NCBI RefSeq assembly: GCF_013179515.1
Contig: NZ_JABMCN010000020.1
Span: 1 to 34,632, forward strand
Direction of reading: 5' to 3'
From: Pseudomonas sp. CM27
GTDB taxonomy: Bacteria > Pseudomonadota > Gammaproteobacteria > Pseudomonadales > Pseudomonadaceae
Length of the DNA stretch: 34,632 nt
Shown here: positions 7,570 to 15,355 of the stretch, piece by piece
Layout of the letters: each line of letters begins with the position of its first letter
Numbering within the stretch: position 1 is the first letter of the stretch
Program-made: the position numbers and the translations under genes
Notes under the pieces: generated by a model
What the model was told of the DNA's origin: nothing
What the model saw: only the letters and a program-made list of their open reading frames with translations
Databases searched by the model: none

Positions 7570-8214
7570 CATCTGCACCTCCGAATCATGTGGCCGGCTT
7601 ACCCAGTGGATGCCTCAAAAAAGCAGAACTTGGGGACCAGTTCGCGCCCCGCCCGAAGCGCATGAAGTGATGTTCCGTTTTTAGACCAAGCGAGAGCACG
7701 CCAGGCTTACAAGTCAGTTGCATGATCAGCTGAACGAATTGCTGGAGCATTTCGTAAACCTCAACGAGGGGCTGTACTTCGGGGGCGGATGTCACGGTAT
7801 TGCAGAATTTCACTATGCTCGATGCGGAGGATGAAGACTTCGTGCATTACAGCCTGCACGACTGGTTCAGTTTTGGAGACGCCATAGAAGACGACGATTT
7901 GCTGATTGAGCGGCCTTGATCGACGGTGCTGGGCCATAGCTGACGGCTGGTCTGCCTACCAACTGATCCGTTCCGTGGCAGGTGTTATTTTCTCTACAAG
8001 AATAGCCTCCACGCCTCGGGCGGGTCCCAGACCTGCACTGCGCACCAGGGGGTTAGTTGTTTCTGGGGCTCACAGACTCCTTACGGGGTAATCCCATGCT
8101 TCTGGCAAGGCCTGCCACCGGAGGGTGACCACCTAAGGGGCAGATAGGCCTTCCTGCTACCGAACTTCGCTGGGTACGATCAATAAACCCTCTATTGATA
8201 CGGTTTTGGCAAAG
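7570..8214. other. Gene-poor stretch with decayed coding DNA
   Basis: No intact gene is convincing in these 645 bases. The plus strand carries protein-like pieces interrupted by a stop and a frame change (see 7685-7919). The rest (7920-8214) shows no ORF with a ribosome site, no tRNA-like fold and no repeat that I could see. It probably records past insertions and deletions in the island. Confidence 0.4.
7685..7919 (+). pseudogene. Remnant of an unidentified acidic protein gene
   Basis: After a stop at 7682-7684, one frame reads KREHARLTSQLHDQLNELL and continues EHFVNLNEGLYFGG. A +1 shift near 7785-7795 lets it continue as VTVLQNFTMLDAEDEDFVHY and SLHDWFSFGDAIEDDDLL, ending in TGA at 7917-7919. 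The amphipathic and acidic character across the shift suggests one original gene. The antisense frame 7586-7813 is also open, so coding direction is not certain. Confidence 0.3.
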
Positions 8215-9135
8215 ATGGATGTGTACAAGCTCCGCATTGAAGACACTGAAAGCAAAACCATAGACAAGGATCGGTTCGAGTCTGAGACCTTCCGCAGGGA
8301 GCCGTGGTATCAGCCCGGAAGCGCGGGCAAGCTGGCTCAGTTCGCGGTGTGCCCGGCATGCGACAACCCTGTCCAGCTGGTAGGGCTGTATGAGTTACCC
8401 CCAAACGTAAAAAATCCCTTCGGAAAGCACGCGACGAAGAGCATTCGCGGTATCGCTCCATTTGATGGAGAGGCCCGTAACGATTGCCCATACTTCCAGC
8501 CCCGTCAGCACAAGAAGACCGACCGAAAAACCGGTTTTGACGGCGTACCGCGGAAGATTCTCAGGCTTTTGATAGAACAGTTTGACCGCGTGGTTTACAT
8601 CCTGGAGAAGGAAACCCAGGTGGTGCTCTCGGAGAAAGCCTTGCGAGGCATGCTGCAGCGTTACAAAGGGGAGCGCGGCTACCTCTATACCGGTGCGACG
8701 CTACGCAACGTGCCATGGATCTTCGCCTATATGTCGGACGCCACTCGGCTCTTTGGCCAGAAGATAGGTGGGAATGCTGAGCTTGTGAAAGCGATAGAGT
8801 CTCAAGTGCCAGGGGCGGAAATCAGCACCAAAGGCCGGCTGGAGGCGAAGAGCCTTCCTGGGATGAAAGGCCCCTACTTCGATCTCAAGATGAGTTTCAT
8901 CCGCCACCGGATCTCTAAGGATAACGAGGAATCCGGCCTGGTTGAGAGCATGGAGTTTGTAGTGTCCCAGCTTCGCAAAGGTGAGCTTGAGCACATTCAC
9001 AAGCAGGTGCTCAAATTCGATCCGGCTTGGTTCGAGAGCCTCATCCGAATGCCTGTTGATCATCCCTATCGCAGGATGGACCGAGTGGATATGGCCCGTG
9101 AAGAGCTAGGCGATTTGCTGGTGTCGAACGGGTAG
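8215..9135 (+). CDS. Unrecognised 306-residue protein with a possible zinc site
   Basis: I do not recognise a family. From the ATG at 8215 (a TTG at 8206 would add three residues; neither has a strong ribosome site), residues about 42-50 contain CPAC (FAVCPACDNPVQLVGLY), and a further Cys-Pro pair (DCPYF) follows near residue 89. Together they form a possible zinc knuckle around a conserved-looking PFGKH segment. The remainder is mixed alpha/beta and charged, with no signal peptide or membrane helix. It stands alone, with decayed DNA upstream and a long hairpin downstream, and is probably island cargo. A nucleic-acid-related role is possible but only a guess. Confidence 0.7.
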   Translation: MDVYKLRIEDTESKTIDKDRFESETFRREPWYQPGSAGKLAQFAVCPACDNPVQLVGLYELPPNVKNPFGKHATKSIRGIAPFDGEARNDCPYFQPRQHKKTDRKTGFDGVPRKILRLLIEQFDRVVYILEKETQVVLSEKALRGMLQRYKGERGYLYTGATLRNVPWIFAYMSDATRLFGQKIGGNAELVKAIESQVPGAEISTKGRLEAKSLPGMKGPYFDLKMSFIRHRISKDNEESGLVESMEFVVSQLRKGELEHIHKQVLKFDPAWFESLIRMPVDHPYRRMDRVDMAREELGDLLVSNG

Positions 9136-9148
9136 AGGTGAGCATCGT

Positions 9149-9207
9149 GTAAACCTATTTTTTTACCTGTTAACTACAGTGGTTAACAGGTAAAAAAACT
9201 GGTTTAC
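9149..9207. terminator. Long near-perfect hairpin, probably a bidirectional terminator
   Basis: A 26-bp arm (9149-9174) pairs with 9182-9207 at 24 of 26 positions around a 7-nt loop. Each arm contains a run of seven T or A, so transcripts in either direction meet a stem and a U-tract. It separates the convergent genes ending at 9135 and 9266. The length is unusual for a plain terminator and could also mark a former element end. Confidence 0.65.
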
Positions 9208-9209
9208 AG

Positions 9210-9231
9210 GGACAGCGCTCGGCAGCTGTCC
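9210..9231 (-). terminator. Secondary hairpin after the CocE-type gene
   Basis: GGACAGC (9210-9216) pairs with GCTGTCC (9225-9231). It lies 34 bases beyond the stop of the minus-strand hydrolase gene and directly before the larger hairpin. It has no T-run of its own. Confidence 0.3.
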
Positions 9232-9265
9232 AGAACTGCTGCCAAGCGATAGCTCTATACCGCTA

Positions 9266-11095
9266 TCAGCTACCAGCTGGTGCTTGGACGACCGTTAGCT
9301 GAATCCTGGAGGGCCGCTTAGCCCCCATATGTACGGTATTTCGAGCAGTCCTTTTTTTGTTCGCGCAGCCTTCCGGCTCACCGCTGTTGGGGTTTACGTC
9401 GAACCGTGGGAAATTGCTGCCGGCAATCTCAAGGCGCAAGCTGTGACCGCGCTTGAACAGGTTGCAGGTTGCAAACGGTTCGATCTGCACCTTGAAACAT
9501 TCCCCAGGTACCGTCGGCTTCGGATCGTTCCAGCTGTCCCGGTATCGGCAACGAATGATGCCGTCTGTAATGTTCATGGCATACCCCTCTGGGAAGTCAT
9601 CGCTTGGCGGATAGACGTCGACCACCTTAGCGGTAAAGTCAGTGTCTAAGCCGTCGGTCTCGACCCACAGCTGGATCGTTACCGGACCGGCGACAGCAAG
9701 GTCAGCTTCAAGCGGCTCAGTTTCGAAACACAGCACATCGCTGCGCTGGCAGATGGCACTGCCATCTCCGCGCGCGCCGAAGAAGCGTGGTGTTTCTCGC
9801 TGATCAAACGCTCCGCCTTCGAAGACAGGAGCGCCGGAAGTCAGCGCGCCGCCGATGGTCGGTACTGGATTAGATGGATCGGCGAGGAAGTGGCAAGCAG
9901 CATCGGTTGCCGCTGGCCCCCCTTTGCTCAACTGACCGTCAGGATGAAGATAAAGATCCAACCGCTGGCTGCCAGGTAATGGCCACTGCTGTGCATCAAG
10001 CCACTGACCACCATGATCTATTCGCGTGTCCTGAAGCTTGCGACCACTACCACCGCCCATCATGAATACCTGCACCTGTTGGGCTGGTGCAGTGATCTGT
10101 AGCTGCAGATGGTTTACAAACCACTCAATACGACAGGACAGCCAATCCTGCGCCACTTGCCCATCGAAAGCGGCGGCTGGGCCAAACTCGGCATCGCCGC
10201 TGTGGCTAATGTTGCGGTCGCCATGCAGCCAAGGGCCCATCACGAGTCGTTGTGGTGCCTTACCGTTCGCGACGAAGGCAGCAAAGTTATCCAGGGTTGA
10301 GCTGACATAGGCGTCATACCAGCTCGACATGTGCAGCACCGGAATATCGGGAATGTTGCTGCGATAGTGATCGGCGCAAATGCCCAACTGTTGCCAATAG
10401 GCATCGAAACAGCCGCGGCCCCATTGGTCGAACAGGTAGTCCTCATACGCTGGCGCATGACGCAGCGGTGAAAATCCTGGACGCCACGGCATATGGGCGA
10501 ACCAATGCCGGATGTCTTCCTGCTCCAATGCTTCGCGCAATAGTGGATCGGCTTTGGCTGCCGGACTTTCCTTGGCCTGCTTGTATGCCCATGTGGCCTG
10601 TTTGAGCTCGAATGCGCCTCCTTGGCGGATGCCACATTGATAAGCGTTGGCGAAGCCTCCAGAGTCCAGCACCATCGTCTTCAGCCCTGGAGGATTTAAG
10701 CAGGCCATAGCGAGCTGAGTATGGGCTGCATAAGAAAGACCCATGCTTCCGACCTTCCCATTGCACCAAGGCTGCTCGACCAACCAGGCCAAAGTGTCGT
10801 AGCCGTCTTCTGCTTCGTTGACGTACTTGATGAATTCGCCTTCGGAGGCGTAGCGACCGCGGCAGTCCTGAAACACAGTGACGAAGCCATGTTCGGCAAA
10901 GGCTTGGGCCATCTCTTCACGCCCTAAGTGATGACCATTCAGGCATTTCTCCGAGCGTGAGGGCTTGCTCTTGTCGTATGGAGTGCGTTCGATCACCACT
11001 GGCCACACGCCGGTACTTTCATCAGGCAGGTAGACATCGGTGGCCAACCGAACGCCATCGCGCATCGGGACCATCAGGTTTCTGAGGATTTGCAT
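9266..11095 (-). CDS. CocE/NonD-family alpha/beta hydrolase (S15 peptidase-like)
   Basis: A 609-residue hydrolase of the cocaine esterase / X-Pro dipeptidyl-peptidase superfamily. The ATG at 11095 is chosen because GAG lies 9 bases before it; a GTG three codons earlier has none. Triad candidates are Ser121 in GSMGLSY, Asp261 in SSWYDAY and His291 in GPWLHGD. The N-terminal half is the alpha/beta hydrolase (MRDGVRLATDVYLP start, RTPYDK), and the C-terminal third is the jelly-roll S15 C-domain (about residues 400-605). Members cut esters, amides, peptides or acylated beta-lactams; the substrate here is unknown. There is no signal peptide, so it acts in the cytoplasm. It follows the permease by 35 bp on the same strand and likely processes what that permease imports. 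Confidence 0.85.
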   Translation of the reverse strand: MQILRNLMVPMRDGVRLATDVYLPDESTGVWPVVIERTPYDKSKPSRSEKCLNGHHLGREEMAQAFAEHGFVTVFQDCRGRYASEGEFIKYVNEAEDGYDTLAWLVEQPWCNGKVGSMGLSYAAHTQLAMACLNPPGLKTMVLDSGGFANAYQCGIRQGGAFELKQATWAYKQAKESPAAKADPLLREALEQEDIRHWFAHMPWRPGFSPLRHAPAYEDYLFDQWGRGCFDAYWQQLGICADHYRSNIPDIPVLHMSSWYDAYVSSTLDNFAAFVANGKAPQRLVMGPWLHGDRNISHSGDAEFGPAAAFDGQVAQDWLSCRIEWFVNHLQLQITAPAQQVQVFMMGGGSGRKLQDTRIDHGGQWLDAQQWPLPGSQRLDLYLHPDGQLSKGGPAATDAACHFLADPSNPVPTIGGALTSGAPVFEGGAFDQRETPRFFGARGDGSAICQRSDVLCFETEPLEADLAVAGPVTIQLWVETDGLDTDFTAKVVDVYPPSDDFPEGYAMNITDGIIRCRYRDSWNDPKPTVPGECFKVQIEPFATCNLFKRGHSLRLEIAGSNFPRFDVNPNSGEPEGCANKKRTARNTVHMGAKRPSRIQLTVVQAPAGS

Positions 11096-11115
11096 GTTTG
11101 ACACTCAAAGCAGTA

Positions 11116-11133
11116 GGGCCGCATACGCGGCCC
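11116..11133 (-). other. Intercistronic hairpin between permease and hydrolase genes
   Basis: GGGCCGC (11116-11122) and GCGGCCC (11127-11133) form a perfect 7-bp GC stem with a 4-nt loop, in the 35-bp gap before the hydrolase start. No T-run follows, so it more likely adjusts relative expression or mRNA stability than ends transcription. Confidence 0.5.
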
Positions 11134-11139
11134 GAGATT

Positions 11140-12579
11140 TCAGTAGCCGGTCAGAACGGCAATGGAGAGGAGGCACATGGCGATGGCCGCGAATACCAGG
11201 CACAACGGCCAGATGAATCGCGCCCATTGACCCCATCCGACTTGAGCGGTCGCAAGCAGCACTAGTAGGCCACTTGAGGTAGGAGTGATCAGGTTTGTTA
11301 GACCATTGCCCAGCAAAAAGGCATACACAGTGGTCTGAGCGCTCACACCTGACAATTGCCCCAACGGTCCGAAGATTGGCATGGTCACTGCTGCTTGCCC
11401 CGACGTGGACGGGATCAGGACATCCAGCCCGAGTTGTGCGAAGAACATGCCGTACGCCGAAACTAGAGGGCCGTGATCGCTGACCAGGTTGGAAAGGTTG
11501 TTGACGATAGTGTCGAGCACCTGGCCAGTGCTGAGGATGATCTCCACCGCAGTGGCGAGACCGATCAGCACGCCGGCCATTAGCACCTTCTTCATTCCGT
11601 CGACGAATGCGCCGGCAGCCTCGCTGGCACCGATGCCAGCCACCACACTGAACACCATGCTCATCGCCAAGTAGTACGCAGACAACTCTGGGTACTTCCA
11701 GTGCCAGCGATTGGAGGCATAAACCAGGAAGGCGACGCCCGCTCCCAGCAGTAGAAGGTTGAGACTGTGGCGTGGCGCTAGCGGTGTGCGCTTAAAAGTA
11801 AACTCAGCACTGGCGTCGTAACCCAGTCGGCGTACAGTCATTAACACGAAGCCAATGCCGACCAGCAGAAACACCAAGTAGGCTGCCACACGCATATTCA
11901 GCCCGCTGAACATTGGAACGCCCACTAGCGGCTGGGCAACCGCCAATGCCACGGGGTTGGTAATCGAACCCAGATAGCCGATTTTCACCGAGATCACCAC
12001 GATCGCCAGACCAACAATGTTGGGCAGCCCCAGGCGATTGGCCATCGCTACCATTAGCGGGACGATCAGGATGAACTCTTTGGCCAGTCCCATGAACGTG
12101 CTACCGGCCGAGAACACCAGCATCAAGCAGGGTACCAGCACGTAGATGTTGCCCCGGGTAAGGCCAAGTATCCGCTCAAGACCAGCATCGATTGCCCCGG
12201 CCTTGTTCAGCACGCCAAACATTCCGCCGATGAACAAAACCATGAAGATCAGGCCGGCTCGCTTCTCGATGCCCTGTGGAATGGCCATGAAAGCCTCAAC
12301 CAAGGAGACCGGACGTGCAGCAGAATCGGTTGTGGCACGCGGCTCTGTGGAAAATAGCTGGCTTAGAGAGGCGTCCTTTTCCAAGGTCTGGTACGAACCG
12401 GGGACAACAGCGATGTCTTTGCGCTGGAACTGGCCTGAATCGACGAAGTAGGTGAAGGCCAGAGCCATGAAAACAATGCTCAACAGGATCAACGCAGGAT
12501 TGAGCTGCTTGGCCGGGCGAGGGATGTCTGCTTTTCCAGCAGGCGCGGCTTGCGCCGCCGGTGCATGAGGTAGGTTCAT
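11140..12579 (-). CDS. YfcC/DcuC-family inner-membrane permease
   Basis: A 479-residue polytopic membrane protein with about 11-13 hydrophobic segments. The first is at residues about 28-46; a soluble loop follows at about 48-98, and dense segments continue to the C-terminus (FIWPLCLVFAAIAMCLLSIAVL). Motifs such as GKxGAIDAGL-like GVLNKAGAIDAGLERIL, SAGSTFMGLAKEFILIVPL and LIPSTSGQAAVTMPIFGPL fit the YfcC/C4-dicarboxylate anaerobic carrier (DcuC) superfamily, which moves dicarboxylates, amino acids or small peptides. It is the first gene of a two-gene unit with the hydrolase. A copy of the presumed LysR operator lies 78 bp before its start. Confidence 0.8.
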   Translation of the reverse strand: MNLPHAPAAQAAPAGKADIPRPAKQLNPALILLSIVFMALAFTYFVDSGQFQRKDIAVVPGSYQTLEKDASLSQLFSTEPRATTDSAARPVSLVEAFMAIPQGIEKRAGLIFMVLFIGGMFGVLNKAGAIDAGLERILGLTRGNIYVLVPCLMLVFSAGSTFMGLAKEFILIVPLMVAMANRLGLPNIVGLAIVVISVKIGYLGSITNPVALAVAQPLVGVPMFSGLNMRVAAYLVFLLVGIGFVLMTVRRLGYDASAEFTFKRTPLAPRHSLNLLLLGAGVAFLVYASNRWHWKYPELSAYYLAMSMVFSVVAGIGASEAAGAFVDGMKKVLMAGVLIGLATAVEIILSTGQVLDTIVNNLSNLVSDHGPLVSAYGMFFAQLGLDVLIPSTSGQAAVTMPIFGPLGQLSGVSAQTTVYAFLLGNGLTNLITPTSSGLLVLLATAQVGWGQWARFIWPLCLVFAAIAMCLLSIAVLTGY

Positions 12580-12656
12580 GGTGCGCGATCTCGATTATTG
12601 TTTTGTAGGGGCCCAGGGCTACAGGGCGCACACTAGTTCAATCGGATGCAGTCACT

Positions 12657-12671
12657 CAACGTTATGAGTAA
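12657..12671 (-). promoter_or_regulatory. Presumed LysR operator upstream of the permease-hydrolase operon
   Basis: On the minus strand it reads TTACTCATAACGTTG, identical over 15 bases to the sequence at 13652-13666 between regulator and porin. With flanks it forms ACTCA-N6-TGAGT, a symmetrical LysR-type site. It lies in the 112-bp gap between the regulator stop and the permease start. Confidence 0.6.
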
Positions 12672-12691
12672 ATCGGGTTGGGCTATGCAAT

Positions 12692-13603
12692 TTATTGCGT
12701 TGGCGTAGAACCATTCACCTCTGTGAGCCTGTTACGCATGTGCTCCGCGAAACTCTCAACCAGCAAAGAGCGTGGCTGGTCTTTGCGGAAAATCAGGCCA
12801 AAACGATAGCAAAGCGCAGGTCTCAGCGGCTTGGCGATCAAAGGAAGGCCACCAAACTCTTTGGCCAAAAGACCATTGATAATTGAGACCCCCATACCCT
12901 CTGCAACGAATGCGCAAGCAGCACTGACCGAGTGGACCTCTACGCGAACTTGAGGGGTAATTTCAGCCTCTCGGAAACGCAGGTCGAGTTCAGATCGAAG
13001 GCTCCTTTGCCGCCCCAGAAGCACGAGGGGTTCATACCGCAATGCTTCGAGACTGACCTCCGATAGCTCCGCCAGTGGATGGCTTTGGTGCATGACGCAC
13101 ATCCCTTCGGTCTCCAGTACCGGTAGCACTTCAAAATGCTGAAGTTCCGTAGGCAAACGCACGAAAGCGAAGTCAGCGCTTTTGTCGAGTACGGCCCTTT
13201 CCAGCGCATCGTATCCGCCGGTGATGACCTCTACGACGACGTCCTCACGGCCCTGCATGAATTCGGCAACGATCCTCGGTAGCAAGTGTTGAGACATGCT
13301 GGTCGGTACTGCAACCTTGAGCAGACTCCGGCGCGAATGACCCAGTCTCAGCTCATCTGCCATGCGTTGTACGCGCTGGAGGTTGTCTACGAGCTCCGCC
13401 ACCTGTCCAAGGAGTTCTTCCGCCTCAGGAGTCGCCATCAATCTGCCCTTACGTCGAAGGAAGAGCGCGAGGCCTAAGTGATCTTCGAGCTGAGTTAACA
13501 AGCGGCTGACGGCCGATTGGGACAAGCCCATACGGGTAGCAGCTCCGATGGTAGAGCCCGTTGTCATGATGGCTTGAAAAGCTTCGAGTTGTTTGAGGTT
13601 CAC
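12692..13603 (-). CDS. LysR-family transcriptional regulator
   Basis: A 303-residue LysR regulator of normal length. The winged HTH is at residues 1-60 (MNLKQLEAFQAIMTTGSTIG, then AATRMGLSQSAVSRLLTQLE), and an effector-binding domain spans about 92-295 (LLKVAVPTSMSQHLLPRIV start). The start is GTG at 13603, supported by GGAG 6 bases upstream. It lies between the porin (divergent, 13806) and the permease-hydrolase operon (same strand, downstream). The same 15-bp sequence before both targets suggests it controls porin, permease and hydrolase together, probably in response to their substrate. Confidence 0.9.
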   Translation of the reverse strand: MNLKQLEAFQAIMTTGSTIGAATRMGLSQSAVSRLLTQLEDHLGLALFLRRKGRLMATPEAEELLGQVAELVDNLQRVQRMADELRLGHSRRSLLKVAVPTSMSQHLLPRIVAEFMQGREDVVVEVITGGYDALERAVLDKSADFAFVRLPTELQHFEVLPVLETEGMCVMHQSHPLAELSEVSLEALRYEPLVLLGRQRSLRSELDLRFREAEITPQVRVEVHSVSAACAFVAEGMGVSIINGLLAKEFGGLPLIAKPLRPALCYRFGLIFRKDQPRSLLVESFAEHMRNRLTEVNGSTPTQ

Positions 13604-13632
13604 AAGATACTCCGAGGTTTCTTACCAACTAA

Positions 13633-13666
13633 ACGCATAGCCTCATGCGTATTACTCATAACGTTG
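13633..13666. promoter_or_regulatory. LysR operator region between regulator and porin
   Basis: It contains the palindrome ACGCATAGCCTCATGCGT (13633-13650) and next to it TTACTCATAACGTTG (13652-13666), the latter repeated exactly before the permease gene. Adjacent recognition and activation half-sites in a divergent gap are typical of LysR control. Confidence 0.55.
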
Positions 13667-13805
13667 TTGCCGATTCCACGACGGGTTAGTGTCCGCCGCA
13701 TGAGTGAATCCCGTCCAGCATGACGCTGCGTAATCTGCGATGGATAGTACTGGGTCGCTCCATTTTGATGCTGCCAAAAATCACAATACACAGCAGAGAT
13801 TTCCG

Positions 13806-15032
13806 ATGAACACCCTCACAACATCGCGCACACTCGCGTGTGCAAGCGTCATTGCTAGCTTGTTCCCCAATTTTGCTGAAGCAGACTTCTTCAAAGACTC
13901 CGAGGGCCGGCTGGCTCTGCGAAATTACTATTTCAATGATGGATTTCGTGATGGGGGCGAAGATCGCAAAGAGTGGGCGCAGGGTTTTCTGCTCAAGCTA
14001 CAGTCAGGTTACACCGAAGGACCTGTAGGCTTTGGTTTGGAGGCACTGGGACTTTCAGGAATCCGGCTCGACTCAAGCGCTAAGCATGCGGGGACAGGCC
14101 TTCTGCCGGTCCACGACGATGGTCGGGCAGCTAGCGAATATTCGAGTCTTGGCATTACCGCTAAGGCCAAATGGAATGACCTTTTGGTCAGTGGTGGCAC
14201 TCTCCTCCCCAAAATCCCCGTCCTGGTTTACAACGATGGTCGACTACTACCTCAAACGTTCCGAGGTACCCAAGCGGAGTACACCGGTGTTGATCGGTTG
14301 TACCTTCAAGCTGGGCATCTAGACAAATTCAAAGCCCGAAACTCTACCGATAGCGTCGATATATTTCCTCAGGGATATTCCGGAGGTGGCGGTACGGACT
14401 TTGATTTTGCGGGGATGCGCTACGACCTCACCAAACAGCTCAGTTTTAGCAGCTACTACGGGGAACTTCGGGATTTCTACCGCCAACAATTTTTCGGGTT
14501 GGTTTACACACTGCCGCTTGGCCCAGGCAAGCTAACTAGCGATCTACGTTACTTTATCAGTGATGATGCTGGCGCAGCCCGTAATGGTGTAGTTGATAGC
14601 GATATGTTTAGCGGTTTACTCAGTTATCGTCTGGGTGGCCACACGTTCAGTGCTGGATATCAAAAGGTTGATGGCAGCACCGCACTTCCGTACGTGAGCG
14701 TAAGCACGGTCTACTCGTTCAGCAATGCTAGCGTTGGCAAATTCATTCAGCCCGGAGAGCGGACCTGGATGGCGAGGTACGACTACGATTTTACTAGCAT
14801 GGGAATTCCTGGACTGAGCTTCATGACCCGCTACTACAAGGGCGAGGATGGGGTCTATCGTGGTCAGGAAGCCCGGGAGCACGAGTCCAATACGAACCTG
14901 AAATATGTGATCCAGGACGGGCTCTTCAAAGGTGTGGGGGCTGAGTTTCGATATGCAGTGGCCAGGAGCACGTACAGCAGCGACCGGGATAACTACCGCT
15001 TGTATCTGACGTACGACATTGCATTGTGGTGA
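13806..15032 (+). CDS. OprD-family outer-membrane porin
   Basis: A 408-residue outer-membrane channel of OprD length. It begins with a signal peptide (residues 1 to about 26, ending NFAEA), then DFFKDSEGRLALRNYYFN and DGFRDG, the usual OprD N-terminus. The rest is an amphipathic beta-barrel ending in aromatic YDIALW, a porin C-terminal signature. The ATG at 13806 is chosen because it begins the signal peptide; an in-frame ATG at 13740 would add 22 residues. OprD proteins admit basic amino acids, small peptides or carboxylates. Next to a permease and a peptidase-like hydrolase, this one is likely the outer-membrane entry for their substrate. Confidence 0.88.
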   Translation: MNTLTTSRTLACASVIASLFPNFAEADFFKDSEGRLALRNYYFNDGFRDGGEDRKEWAQGFLLKLQSGYTEGPVGFGLEALGLSGIRLDSSAKHAGTGLLPVHDDGRAASEYSSLGITAKAKWNDLLVSGGTLLPKIPVLVYNDGRLLPQTFRGTQAEYTGVDRLYLQAGHLDKFKARNSTDSVDIFPQGYSGGGGTDFDFAGMRYDLTKQLSFSSYYGELRDFYRQQFFGLVYTLPLGPGKLTSDLRYFISDDAGAARNGVVDSDMFSGLLSYRLGGHTFSAGYQKVDGSTALPYVSVSTVYSFSNASVGKFIQPGERTWMARYDYDFTSMGIPGLSFMTRYYKGEDGVYRGQEAREHESNTNLKYVIQDGLFKGVGAEFRYAVARSTYSSDRDNYRLYLTYDIALW

Positions 15033-15064
15033 TAGCTTCAAGTTCCCCTTGAAGCCGTCATCTA

Positions 15065-15097
15065 AAGGCAGCTCCCGCAGTCGGGAGCTGCCTTGTT
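15065..15097 (+). terminator. Rho-independent terminator after the OprD-family gene
   Basis: AAGGCAGCTCCC (15065-15076) and GGGAGCTGCCTT (15083-15094) form a perfect 12-bp stem with a 6-nt loop, followed by a short T-rich stretch. It also lies at the end of the small minus-strand gene 15101-15229 and may serve both. Confidence 0.8.
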
Positions 15098-15100
15098 AAC

Positions 15101-15229
15101 CTACTCCCCCTTTTTGTGCTTGTGGGGTTTCAGGTCCGGATGGTCCTTCTGCTTCTCAGGCGTGACTCGCTGCCTTTTATCCGGAGTGCCATCTTCGTTA
15201 GTTCGTTTAGGGCCTGGCTTGATGCTCAT
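15101..15229 (-). CDS. Small highly charged 42-residue protein
   Basis: A complete ATG-to-TAG frame on the minus strand that starts MSIKPGPKRTNEDGTPDKRQ and ends KPHKHKKGE. AAGGAAA about 8 bases before the start is a good ribosome site. The protein is about one third Lys/Arg/His plus Pro and Glu, with no hydrophobic core, so it is probably disordered. Short Lys/Pro-rich proteins of this kind are common in Pseudomonas genomes without known function. It lies between the porin terminator and the eptA-like gene. Confidence 0.6.
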   Translation of the reverse strand: MSIKPGPKRTNEDGTPDKRQRVTPEKQKDHPDLKPHKHKKGE

Positions 15230-15355
15230 GCGAGATTTCCTTTATCGCTTGGGTTGGTGGGTGCTGCTATGTAGTTAGTCCAGCTTCTTATAGCTGTCAA
15301 AGCGGACGGGAGCAGAAGCACTTGGCATCCCAGAGGGGCCATCCTACTTCGTGTC

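Noticed and set aside
7586-7813. A minus-strand 75-codon frame as a real gene
   Set aside because: It has no ribosome site, and the plus-strand remnant in the same place has a more protein-like pattern. The evidence does not support either as an intact gene.
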